A stretch of DNA of 64,000 bases from Dyadobacter sp. CY326 (GTDB lineage Bacteria; Bacteroidota; Bacteroidia; Cytophagales; Spirosomataceae): positions 1 to 64,000 of the forward strand of contig NZ_JAJUXI010000010.1 of NCBI RefSeq assembly GCF_021390515.1, in the 5' to 3' direction. Positions 53,202-61,696 of this stretch are shown here, in pieces. Every line of letters starts with the position of its first letter. Within the stretch, counting starts at the first letter, position 1. A program made the position numbers and the translations under genes. The notes under the pieces are model-generated. The model was not told where the DNA came from, ran no database searches, and was given only the letters and a program-made list of their open reading frames with translations.

Positions 53202-56200
53202 TTGGAAGTTAAAGACTTATTAACACTCTATAAAGGTGACAGTTATCTCGATATTCTGAGTACACAAATTGCCTCGAAAGATCCGGAAGCGTCGCATGTC
53301 CAGATCAAAGGATTGGTGGGAAGCCTGGATGCCGTTATTGCGGCCTCTATCCAGGACAAAAAGAAAACCCCCGCAGTTTATATTTTGAGCGACCGGGAAG
53401 AGGCAGCCTATTTCCAGAATGACTTGCAGAATTTGATTGGTAAAACAGAAGTTTTGTTTTACCCGACTTCCTATAAGCGCCCTTATCATTATGAGGAAGT
53501 GGACAATGCCAATGTGCTGATGCGCGGCGAGATCCTTAACAAACTGAATGTCAGTAAATCTGTTCCGCTGCAAATTGTTACTTATCCTGAGGCTTTGTTT
53601 GAAAAAGTGATCAACAAGCGATCATTGAAAGCCAACACATTCTCGGTTAAGATTGGAGAAAAGCTTGATCCGTCGTTCCTGACTGAGTTTTTGACGAGTT
53701 ATGGATTTGAAATCACAGACTTCGTGTTCGAAGCAGGCCAATTTTCGGTTCGTGGGGGGATTTTAGATGTGTTTTCTTTTGCTAACGAGCATCCGTTCCG
53801 CATCGAATTATTTGGCGATGAAGTGGACAGCATTCGTTCCTTTGACCCCGACACGCAGCTTTCTATTGAAACGGCTAAGCAGATCAACATTGTGCCCGAC
53901 ATTCAGCAAAAGCTTTCGCACGAGACGCGCGAATCGTTCCTTAATTTCTTTGCGCCTGAAACGGTTTTGTGGTTCAAGGATGCAGAGCTGACATTGGAAA
54001 TCATTGAAAATTGTTTTGAAAAAGCCGAAAAAGCGCTGGAAGAAGTCACAGGCGGCGGCGTTCAGATCGTTTCCAATCCGCAGGACCTTTTCGAAACGCG
54101 GAGAGGGTTTTTAAATCAGGTTAAGAAGTTTAAAACGGTTGAATTTGGTAAAAAAGGTTATTTCAAAACAGAAAGCAAGCTGCCTTATTCTTCCAAACCA
54201 CAGCCTTCGTTTAATAAAGATTTTAAAAGATTGCTCGACGATTTGTCTGAAAATCAGTCAAAAGGATATGTGAACATTATCGTCGCCGAGCAGCCAAAGC
54301 AGCTTGACCGGCTTGAAAGGATTTTTGAAGATCTGGACCCGTTTGTGAAATTCCGTCCCATGCACATTTCGCTGCGGGAAGGGTTTGTGGACGATAATAT
54401 GAAAGTGGCGTGTTACACGGATCACCAGATTTTTGCGCGTTTTCATAAATACAGACTCAAAGAAAAATTCAGCAAATCGAAAGCGATCACGCTCAAAGAG
54501 CTGAAATCACTGCATCCGGGTGATTTTGTGACACACGTGGATTATGGAATTGGCCGGTTTGCGGGCATGGAGCGAAAGGATGTCAATGGCAAGGAACAAG
54601 AAGCCATTCGCTTGATTTACAGGGACAATGATCTGCTTTATGTAAGTGTGCACAACCTGCACAAGATCGCCAAATATACTGGAAAGGAAGGCACGCCGCC
54701 TGCCATGAGCAAATTGGGCTCAGGCGAATGGGAAGCCAAAAAATCGAAGGTTAAGAAACAGCTTAAAGACATTGCGCACGAGCTCATTGCATTATATGCG
54801 AAGCGCCGCCAAGCACCCGGATTTCCATTTTCGCCCGACAATTACATGCAGGCCGAGCTGGAATCGTCCTTTATTTATGAAGATACGCCCGATCAGGCCA
54901 CTGCCACAGCCAATGTGAAAGAGGATATGGAAAAAGCGCATCCCATGGACAGGCTGGTTTGCGGTGATGTGGGTTTTGGTAAAACAGAAATCGCGATTCG
55001 CGCAGCATTCAAGTCGGTTTGCGACAGCAAGCAAGTTGCCGTTCTGGTGCCTACGACGATTTTGGCCATGCAGCATTTCAAAACATTCAGCGAACGTCTG
55101 GCTGATTTTCCTGCGAAAGTGGGTTATATCAATCGCTTTAAATCTACAAAAGAGATCAAGGACACGCTCAAACAGGCTGAGGAAGGCAAAATTGACATAT
55201 TAATAGGAACCCACCGCATTCTGAACAAGGATGTGAAATTCAAAGATCTGGGACTCCTTATTGTCGATGAGGAGCAAAAATTCGGTGTAAAAGCAAAGGA
55301 CAGATTAAAGGAAATGCGCGTTAATGTGGACGTTTTAACATTAACCGCAACGCCTATTCCCAGAACATTGCATTTCTCACTTATGGGCGCGCGCGACCTT
55401 TCGGTAATTGCCACGCCGCCGCCTAATCGTCAGCCGGTTACTACGGAAGTTCATACATTCAGTGAAGAGTTTATTCGTGACGCGATCAGTTTTGAAGTGC
55501 AGCGCGGCGGGCAGGTTTTCTTCGTCCATAACCGGGTTAATGACATTGAATCCATCGCCAACATTATCATGCGCCTCGTTCCCGATGTGCGCATAGGCGT
55601 CGCGCACGGCCAAATGGACGGCGATAAGCTGGAAAAAGTGATGGTCAATTTCATTGAGGGTGAATACGATGTGCTGGTTTCAACCAACATTATCGAATCC
55701 GGAATTGACATTGCGAATGCAAATACGATCATTATTAACTCTGCGCATATGTTCGGACTGTCGGATTTGCACCAGATGCGCGGGCGTGTAGGACGCTCTA
55801 ACAGGAAGGCATTTTGCTATTTATTAACGCCTTCTGTTTCAACATTAGCGAGTGATTCCAGGAAGCGCTTGCAAACATTAGAAGAGTTTTCGGAATTGGG
55901 CGACGGTTTCAAAGTTGCTATGCGCGATTTGGACATTCGTGGCGCGGGTAACTTGCTAGGCGCGGAGCAAAGTGGTTTTGTGAATGATCTGGGTTATGAA
56001 TTGTATCACAAAATGCTTGATGAAGCCGTTCAGGAATTGAAAAATAATGAGTTTAAAGATCTGTTTTCAACCGCATTAGGCTTGCCTTCGAAACTGGTTC
56101 CGGATTGCCAGATCGAAACCGATTTTGCAACATTAATTCCGGACGATTACGTCAAAAATATTTCAGAAAGATTGTCGTTATATACCCGCCTCGACAATAT

Positions 56201-56555
56201 TTCGACGGAAGAGGAACTGGCCAAGTTTGAAAAAGAGATTTTGGACCGGTTTGGCCCGGTGCCGCCAGAGGTTCAGGATTTGCTGAAAATGGTGCGTTTG
56301 CGCTGGGAAGCAGAGCTTTTGCACTTTGAAAAATTAACTTTGAAAAGCAATACATTGAAAGGCTACTTCGTTACTTCGCAGAACGATGAATTCTTTCAGT
56401 CTCCGAAGTTTGGAAAGGTGATCGATTACATTAAACAACACCCAAGAAAAATTGCTTTAAAAGACCAGAAAGGCAAGTTGATGCTGATTTGTGAAGACAT
56501 TAAAAGCATCGAACAAGCCAGGAACGTTCTGATGGAGATGACTGGGTCACATTGA
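53202..56555 (+). CDS. mfd: Transcription-repair coupling factor Mfd
   Basis: A 1,117-residue protein that releases RNA polymerase stalled at DNA damage and recruits UvrA. The N-terminal third has the UvrB-homology region. The RNAP-interacting domain begins around LKSLHPGDFVTHVDYGIGRF. The helicase part shows Walker A GDVGFGKTE at about 588-595 and DEEQ at 689-692, then RGRVGRSNRKAFCYLL of motif VI. The start is TTG: no in-frame ATG is close, and MEVKDLLTLYKGDSYL fits the family N-terminus. It has its own promoter and long leader. Confidence 0.93.
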   Translation: MEVKDLLTLYKGDSYLDILSTQIASKDPEASHVQIKGLVGSLDAVIAASIQDKKKTPAVYILSDREEAAYFQNDLQNLIGKTEVLFYPTSYKRPYHYEEVDNANVLMRGEILNKLNVSKSVPLQIVTYPEALFEKVINKRSLKANTFSVKIGEKLDPSFLTEFLTSYGFEITDFVFEAGQFSVRGGILDVFSFANEHPFRIELFGDEVDSIRSFDPDTQLSIETAKQINIVPDIQQKLSHETRESFLNFFAPETVLWFKDAELTLEIIENCFEKAEKALEEVTGGGVQIVSNPQDLFETRRGFLNQVKKFKTVEFGKKGYFKTESKLPYSSKPQPSFNKDFKRLLDDLSENQSKGYVNIIVAEQPKQLDRLERIFEDLDPFVKFRPMHISLREGFVDDNMKVACYTDHQIFARFHKYRLKEKFSKSKAITLKELKSLHPGDFVTHVDYGIGRFAGMERKDVNGKEQEAIRLIYRDNDLLYVSVHNLHKIAKYTGKEGTPPAMSKLGSGEWEAKKSKVKKQLKDIAHELIALYAKRRQAPGFPFSPDNYMQAELESSFIYEDTPDQATATANVKEDMEKAHPMDRLVCGDVGFGKTEIAIRAAFKSVCDSKQVAVLVPTTILAMQHFKTFSERLADFPAKVGYINRFKSTKEIKDTLKQAEEGKIDILIGTHRILNKDVKFKDLGLLIVDEEQKFGVKAKDRLKEMRVNVDVLTLTATPIPRTLHFSLMGARDLSVIATPPPNRQPVTTEVHTFSEEFIRDAISFEVQRGGQVFFVHNRVNDIESIANIIMRLVPDVRIGVAHGQMDGDKLEKVMVNFIEGEYDVLVSTNIIESGIDIANANTIIINSAHMFGLSDLHQMRGRVGRSNRKAFCYLLTPSVSTLASDSRKRLQTLEEFSELGDGFKVAMRDLDIRGAGNLLGAEQSGFVNDLGYELYHKMLDEAVQELKNNEFKDLFSTALGLPSKLVPDCQIETDFATLIPDDYVKNISERLSLYTRLDNISTEEELAKFEKEILDRFGPVPPEVQDLLKMVRLRWEAELLHFEKLTLKSNTLKGYFVTSQNDEFFQSPKFGKVIDYIKQHPRKIALKDQKGKLMLICEDIKSIEQARNVLMEMTGSH

Positions 56556-56597
56556 CCGGGTCACGATGATCCAGAACCGGGTCACGATGATCCAGAA
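56556..56597 (+). repeat. Two tandem 21-bp repeats just after mfd
   Basis: Two perfect 21-bp copies (56556-56576 and 56577-56597) begin 1 bp after the mfd stop codon. The last coding bases of mfd (ACTGGGTCAC) resemble the start of the unit, so the array may have grown from the gene end. No terminator is visible between it and the next promoter. Confidence 0.85.
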
Positions 56598-56629
56598 TTG
56601 ATTTTTAGTAAAAAATTCATTTCATTTCT

Positions 56630-56637
56630 TACATTTG
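56630..56637 (+). promoter_or_regulatory. Candidate -7 element for the gldJ-like gene
   Basis: TACATTTG matches TAnnTTTG, 50 bp upstream of the ATG. No well-spaced -33 element was found. Confidence 0.4.
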
Positions 56638-56686
56638 CGATTTCGCATACTATATTAATACCAAACACTTAAGTCACTTTAAAGCA

Positions 56687-57967
56687 ATGATTTGCATGCA
56701 TAAGATGGGTATCCGGTCGATCGCGTTGATTCTGATTGTGTTATTAGCGGCTACTTCATGTAGTAAAAAGAAGCGACCAACGTCTCTGAAACCTGGTAAA
56801 ACAAGCTCTAAAACGGGTTTGGCTTACAACGGCAAGGACGGATTTGAGGTCAAACAGTATAAGGCATTGCCAGCAGGCCCCGACCTTGTTTATATCGAAG
56901 GTGGCCGGTTTACAATGGGTTCGTTGGAGGAAGAAGTGATGAGCAGACGGGATAATCCAAAACGTACTGTCAGTATCCAATCCTTTTACATGGACCAGAC
57001 AGAGGTGGCAAATGTCCATTATCTTGAATATTTAAATGCAGTTCAAAGAGACTCATCTGAGGAATTTTACAGTAAAGCATTGCCTGATACCAACGTTTGG
57101 TATAACGAATTGTCTTTCAATGATTCATATGTAACGATGTATTTGCGTCACCCAGGTTTCCGTTTGTATCCGGTTGTGGGTGTGTCATGGGTTCAGGCAA
57201 ATGATTATTGCGCATGGCGGACGGCTGCTGTAAGCTTGGCTAACAACACAGCAGGGCAAGCAGCGTCAGCAGGCAAGAAAAAGAAAGGTTTTTCTTTTGG
57301 CAAGAAGAAAAAGGATGCAGCGGCAGCCGATGCAGCAGTTGCGACTGCCGAAACATCAGCACCACAGCTTAGAATCGAAAGTGGTTACGTAATGCCTCCT
57401 TACCGTCTGCCAACAGAAGCAGAATTTGAATATGCCGCTATGGCGATGATTGGAACGCAATATTCTGATGAGAACCAGTCGAACCAAAGAATTTATCCGT
57501 GGGATGGTTCAACAATGCGTCAGCCACGCGGCCGTAAGCAAGGAACAATGCTGGCAAACTTCAAACGCGGTCCTGGTGACTACGCGGGTATTGCAGGTAA
57601 ATCAAATGACGGCGCGATCATTACACAAGAAATTCGTTCATATCCTGCCAATGATGTTGGCTTGTATGACATGGCTGGAAACGTTAGCGAGTGGGTTTAT
57701 GACGTTTATCGCCCGCTTTCAAACAGTGATGTAAATGACTTGAACTCCTTCCGTCGCGATGGATATCAAGATGAGGCCAAAAATTACGATAGTAAAAACA
57801 GCAACTCCTTGGTTAGCGATAATTTGAGAGTTTTCAAAGGCGGTTCATGGTCAGACGTTGCATATTGGCTTTCACCAGGAACACGTCGCTATATGGATCA
57901 GGATTCAGCGACTGCAATGGTTGGTTTCCGTTGCGCAATGATTGCCACCGGAAGTCATAAAGAGTAA
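56687..57967 (+). CDS. gldJ: GldJ-like gliding lipoprotein (SUMF1/FGE fold)
   Basis: A 426-residue lipoprotein with lipobox ATSC (Cys25). The formylglycine-generating-enzyme-like (SUMF1) domain begins PDLVYIEGGRFTMGSLEEEVM and ends with RVFKGGSWSDVAYWLSPGTRRY and GFRCA. The start YNGKDGFEVKQYKALPAGPDL fits GldJ better than GldK. GldJ is required for gliding and stabilises other Gld proteins. Residues about 187-228 form an unusual insert rich in Lys and Ala (GKKKKGFSFGKKKKDAAAAD). GldK is the alternative family. Confidence 0.8.
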   Translation: MICMHKMGIRSIALILIVLLAATSCSKKKRPTSLKPGKTSSKTGLAYNGKDGFEVKQYKALPAGPDLVYIEGGRFTMGSLEEEVMSRRDNPKRTVSIQSFYMDQTEVANVHYLEYLNAVQRDSSEEFYSKALPDTNVWYNELSFNDSYVTMYLRHPGFRLYPVVGVSWVQANDYCAWRTAAVSLANNTAGQAASAGKKKKGFSFGKKKKDAAAADAAVATAETSAPQLRIESGYVMPPYRLPTEAEFEYAAMAMIGTQYSDENQSNQRIYPWDGSTMRQPRGRKQGTMLANFKRGPGDYAGIAGKSNDGAIITQEIRSYPANDVGLYDMAGNVSEWVYDVYRPLSNSDVNDLNSFRRDGYQDEAKNYDSKNSNSLVSDNLRVFKGGSWSDVAYWLSPGTRRYMDQDSATAMVGFRCAMIATGSHKE

Positions 57968-57989
57968 GATTAAAATATCAGAATTTAGG

Positions 57990-58020
57990 AAGGCGTTGCT
58001 CACAGAGCAGGGCCTTTTTT
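57990..58020 (+). terminator. Terminator of the gldJ-like gene
   Basis: An 11-position stem (57990-58000 with 58006-58016, two imperfect pairs) is followed by a run of T to 58020. The T-run runs into the stop codon of convergent comF. Confidence 0.7.
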
Positions 58021-58711
58021 AATGTTCGGCCAATGCGATTGTTAGAATGGTAAAGTATTTGCAGCCTGCCGTTTTTAATGTTTGCATACATTCCTCTAAA
58101 GTTGCGCCGGTGGTGAGCACGTCGTCCATGATAATCACATGTTCGTGAATGATTTTTTCTTTTGCTACAAAAACACCTTCCACATTTTCCCGCCGCTGCG
58201 TTTTACTTTTGCCTGTTTGTGTTGCGGTGTGTTTTATTCGTTCCAAAGCCGTTGCAGACCAGGGAATTCCGGTGGCGTTCGAAAAGCCCTCTGCGAGCAG
58301 ATCGCTTTGGTTATAGCCTCTGATTTTCCTTTTCTTTTTGTGCAAAGGCACGCTAATGATCAGTCCTGCATTCGGAAGCAGTCCAGCCGTCATCATTTCC
58401 TGTCCAAACATAAATCCTAGTTTCAAGCCCACTTCCTTGTTTCCCTTGTATTTCAATGCATGCAAAAGATGCTGCACTTTGCCTTTTTTGGTAAAAAGCA
58501 AAAAAGAATGTGTCAAGATCACTTCCGGAACATTGACAAATTTATATCGAATAACATCCTGATGCAGGCCATTTAACTGGATTCTAGGCAATGAAATCAT
58601 GCAGGAAGTGCAAATCGTGGCTTCGTTACCAACCAATGAGCGGTCGCACGCCTCGCAGCATCTTGGAAAAATAAGGTCACTGAAATCACTTAAAAAATTT
58701 TTCAGATTCAT
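58019..58711 (-). CDS. comF: ComF-family phosphoribosyltransferase-like protein
   Basis: Upstream in-frame codons exist to 58786, but the ATG at 58711 (MNLKNFLSDF) gives the normal ComF start and a length of 230 residues. The N-terminal zinc finger is CCEACDRSL...CTSC near residue 20. The phosphoribosyltransferase motif VIIMDDVLTTGATLEEC is near the C-terminus. ComF proteins are tied to DNA uptake, but in non-competent bacteria their role is unclear. Its start is 48 bp from the divergent pyrC ATG, sharing a short regulatory gap. Confidence 0.9.
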   Translation of the reverse strand: MNLKNFLSDFSDLIFPRCCEACDRSLVGNEATICTSCMISLPRIQLNGLHQDVIRYKFVNVPEVILTHSFLLFTKKGKVQHLLHALKYKGNKEVGLKLGFMFGQEMMTAGLLPNAGLIISVPLHKKKRKIRGYNQSDLLAEGFSNATGIPWSATALERIKHTATQTGKSKTQRRENVEGVFVAKEKIIHEHVIIMDDVLTTGATLEECMQTLKTAGCKYFTILTIALAEH

Positions 58712-58727
58712 TTTTGAGGGTTTTAAA

Positions 58728-58735
58728 TAACTTTG
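58728..58735 (+). promoter_or_regulatory. Candidate -7 element for pyrC
   Basis: TAACTTTG matches TAnnTTTG and lies 24 bp before the pyrC ATG at 58760. The comF start codon is 16 bp upstream, so the two divergent promoters must overlap. Confidence 0.5.
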
Positions 58736-58759
58736 CATCACATCAAAACCACTTCCCGA

Positions 58760-60121
58760 ATGACCACGCTGATTGTAAATGCACAAGTTGTCAATGAGAA
58801 CGAGATCAATGAATTAGACGTAATAATTGAAAATGGTCACATTCAGCGCATCGGAAAAGATTTACAACATTTGGCAGCGGACCGTATCATTGACGCAAAA
58901 GGACAATATTTAATGCCGGGTGTGATTGATGATCAGGTGCATTTCAGGGAACCGGGACTAACTTATAAGGCCAATATTTACACAGAGTCAAAAGCAGCGG
59001 TTGCTGGCGGCGTAACGTCGTTTATGGAAATGCCAAACACGGTTCCTAATACGCTTACTCAGGTGCTTTTAGCAGATAAATACAAGATTGGCGCCGACAC
59101 TTCGCTAGCGAATTATTCCTTCTTCATGGGTGCTTCCAATGACAATTATGACGAAGTGATGAAGACAAATCCGGCGGAAGTTTGCGGAATTAAAATATTT
59201 ATGGGCTCTTCAACGGGCAATATGCTGGTGGATTCGCCGGAAGTGCTGGAAAAAATATTTTCAAACGCCCCGTGCATCATTGCCACGCACTGTGAAGATG
59301 AGCCGACCGTCCGTCAGCGGATGGAGCATTTTAAAGAAAAATATGGAGAGAATGTGCCTTATAACATTCACGCATTGATCAGAAATGAAGAAGCTTGTTT
59401 GAAATCATCCACATTTGCGAGCTCGCTGGCGCATAAGCACGGCACAAGGTTGCACATTCTACACATTTCGACGGGAGATGAAGTCGTGCTTTTTGAGCGG
59501 GGAATCAGGACTAACGGGCAAATTTTGTTGAGCAGCGGCCAGCCCAAATTAGTGACTGCCGAAGCCTGCGTGCATCATTTATGGTTTGATGCAGAGGATT
59601 ATCACACGCTCGGAAATAAAATCAAATGCAATCCCGCCATCAAGGCCCCGCACCATAAGGAGGCGATTTTGCAAGCCGTGCTGGATAACCGCATCGATGT
59701 TATTGCAACAGACCACGCGCCGCACACGATTGAAGAAAAGGCACAAGGTTACTGGCAGGCGCCCTCGGGCTTGCCTTTGGTGCAACATACATTAAATGTA
59801 ATGCTGGAATTAAATAGAGCTGGTAAAATCTCAATAGAAAGAATCGTTGAGAAAATGAGCCACGCCGTTGCGGACTTGTTTCAAATCAGTAACCGCGGTT
59901 ATATCCGCGAAGGTTACTGGGCAGATTTGATCCTGGTTGACACAAATGCGCAGACTAAAGTAGAGGCCGCTAATCTGCATTCCAAATGCGGTTGGTCACC
60001 GTTTGAAGGCGTCAATTTCCAGTCGAGCGTGACACACACATTTGTATCGGGCAACCTGGTTTATGAAAACGGGAAATTTAATGAGGATGTGAAGGGGCAG
60101 CGGTTGTTATTTAGTCGCTAA
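58760..60121 (+). CDS. pyrC: Dihydroorotase
   Basis: Start chosen at the ATG at 58760 (MTTLIVNAQVV), giving 453 residues; a TTG at 58733 is less likely. The enzyme closes carbamoyl aspartate to dihydroorotate in pyrimidine synthesis. The first metal motif reads DDQVHFREPG, where other dihydroorotases have HVHFREPG; I recall the Q form from Bacteroidota homologues, so it is probably normal for the clade. Further metal motifs are ATHCED, HILHIST and DHAPH. Its end overlaps the convergent Nudix gene by 15 bp. Confidence 0.9.
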   Translation: MTTLIVNAQVVNENEINELDVIIENGHIQRIGKDLQHLAADRIIDAKGQYLMPGVIDDQVHFREPGLTYKANIYTESKAAVAGGVTSFMEMPNTVPNTLTQVLLADKYKIGADTSLANYSFFMGASNDNYDEVMKTNPAEVCGIKIFMGSSTGNMLVDSPEVLEKIFSNAPCIIATHCEDEPTVRQRMEHFKEKYGENVPYNIHALIRNEEACLKSSTFASSLAHKHGTRLHILHISTGDEVVLFERGIRTNGQILLSSGQPKLVTAEACVHHLWFDAEDYHTLGNKIKCNPAIKAPHHKEAILQAVLDNRIDVIATDHAPHTIEEKAQGYWQAPSGLPLVQHTLNVMLELNRAGKISIERIVEKMSHAVADLFQISNRGYIREGYWADLILVDTNAQTKVEAANLHSKCGWSPFEGVNFQSSVTHTFVSGNLVYENGKFNEDVKGQRLLFSR

Positions 60122-60529
60122 GTAGTTGTAATAATTCTCAATTACATTGAGATCAGCTTCTGTCCAGTCCAATGTGGGCAGTTGGCCTGGTGTAACCCAT
60201 AATATTTGCTCGTGCTCGGATAATGTAATGTTGAGTGTTTTAAGCCTGCAAACAAAGGGGACAAGAATAATTTCGCGCCAGCCCTGATCTTTTGACGTTT
60301 CGGGGAGTCGGCTTAAAATTTCAATTTCCACGTCAAGCTCTTCCTTAATTTCACGAGCGAGTGCTTCCTCGTCGGTCTCACCTTTTTCTAACTTGCCCCC
60401 GGGAAATTCCCATTGCAGGGGGAATGATAATGCAGCGCTACGTTGTCCAGCCAGTACTTTTCCATTATGTTCAATCACAGCACAGGGCACTCTCACAACC
60501 AACTTTTCGGAAACCAGTACTTCAATCAT
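60107..60529 (-). CDS. Nudix hydrolase (MutT-like)
   Basis: A 140-residue protein with the Nudix box GGKLEKGETDEEALAREIKEEL near residue 43, all conserved Glu present. The start VVRVPCAVIEHNGKVLAGQRS is typical of 8-oxo-dGTP-cleaving MutT-like enzymes, which clean the nucleotide pool. It converges with pyrC with a 15-bp overlap of coding ends. It lies 84 bp downstream of ruvB on the same strand. Confidence 0.88.
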   Translation of the reverse strand: MIEVLVSEKLVVRVPCAVIEHNGKVLAGQRSAALSFPLQWEFPGGKLEKGETDEEALAREIKEELDVEIEILSRLPETSKDQGWREIILVPFVCRLKTLNITLSEHEQILWVTPGQLPTLDWTEADLNVIENYYNYLATK

Positions 60530-60613
60530 AGAGGCGTTTAGTAATTTACCGCAAAATTACCACATCTAATGTTATTATGCGATTAATTCTTAAAACTTAG
60601 CAGAATACAATTT

Positions 60614-61639
60614 TTAAAAAAGCTCGCCCGACCTGTAAGTTGGCAGAATCCCTAAGTGCTTGTAAGCCTTCTCCGTAACCTCCCGGCCACGTGAGGTCCG
60701 CTTCATATAACCTTCCTTGATCAGGAACGGCTCGTACACTTCTTCAATCGTCTCGGCTTCCTCGCCGCAAGCCGTGGCAATGGTTGAAATGCCGACGGGT
60801 CCGCCTTTGAATTTCTGAATGATTGTTGACAAAATCCGGTTGTCCATTTCATCCAATCCGTTCTGATCCACGTCCAGCGCAAGCAATGCCATTTCGGCGA
60901 TGGCAACGGTCACTTTTCCATTGCCCTTAACCTGTGCAAAATCGCGTGTCCGGCGCAAAAGATTGTTTGCTATACGCGGTGTTCCGCGGCTACGGCGGGC
61001 AATTTCAAATGCAGCGTCCTCTTCCAAAGGCGTGCCGAGAATGGCGGCTGAGCGTTTTAAAATCGTTGATAATAATTGCGCATCGTAATATTCCAGACGC
61101 GCATTAATGCCAAATCGCGCACGCAGCGGTGAAGTAAGCATTCCGGCGCGTGTGGTTGCGCCTATCAATGTAAAAGGATTTAGGCCAATCTGAATGCTGC
61201 GTGCATTCGGGCCGCTGTCCAGCATGATATCGATTTTGTAATCCTCCATCGCGGAATACAAATATTCCTCCACAATGGGGTTCAGGCGGTGGATTTCATC
61301 AATAAACAAAACATCGTGCTCCTGCAAGTTTGTCAGCAAACCCGCAAGGTCGCTGGGCTTGTCTAATACCGGGCCGGACGTGATCTTAATTCCAGCTCCG
61401 AGCTCATTGGCCACAATGTTGGATAAGGTCGTTTTTCCTAAACCCGGAGGGCCGTGAAGCAAAACGTGATCCAGCGCATCGCCGCGTTGGCGTGCTGCCT
61501 GAACAAAGATTTTAAGATTTTCAAGAATTTTATCCTGACCCGTGAAGTCATCAAAAGTGAGCGGGCGCAATGCCCGCTCAACGTCTTTTTCAGTATTGGA
61601 AAGATTTTCTTTATCTCCGGACAAATAATCCTGACGCAT
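60614..61639 (-). CDS. ruvB: Holliday junction helicase RuvB
   Basis: The 341-residue AAA+ motor that drives branch migration with RuvA. The order of motifs is [14 protein letters not shown] (N-terminus), Walker [10 protein letters not shown], Walker [10 protein letters not shown], sensor-type [15 protein letters not shown] and a C-terminal winged helix ending TYRSGELF. Length is normal. It sits 57 bp after the T9SS cargo gene on the same strand. Confidence 0.96.
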   Translation of the reverse strand: MRQDYLSGDKENLSNTEKDVERALRPLTFDDFTGQDKILENLKIFVQAARQRGDALDHVLLHGPPGLGKTTLSNIVANELGAGIKITSGPVLDKPSDLAGLLTNLQEHDVLFIDEIHRLNPIVEEYLYSAMEDYKIDIMLDSGPNARSIQIGLNPFTLIGATTRAGMLTSPLRARFGINARLEYYDAQLLSTILKRSAAILGTPLEEDAAFEIARRSRGTPRIANNLLRRTRDFAQVKGNGKVTVAIAEMALLALDVDQNGLDEMDNRILSTIIQKFKGGPVGISTIATACGEEAETIEEVYEPFLIKEGYMKRTSRGREVTEKAYKHLGILPTYRSGELF

Positions 61640-61696
61640 AATAATCGGCTAAATAAACGTAACCAAAATTACTCGTTTTAATCTGCAAAAAGAAGC

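Noticed and set aside
58913-58990. Gln in place of the first metal-binding His in dihydroorotase (DDQVHFREPG).
   Set aside because: I recall the same form from Bacteroidota homologues, so it is probably a clade feature and not a defect.
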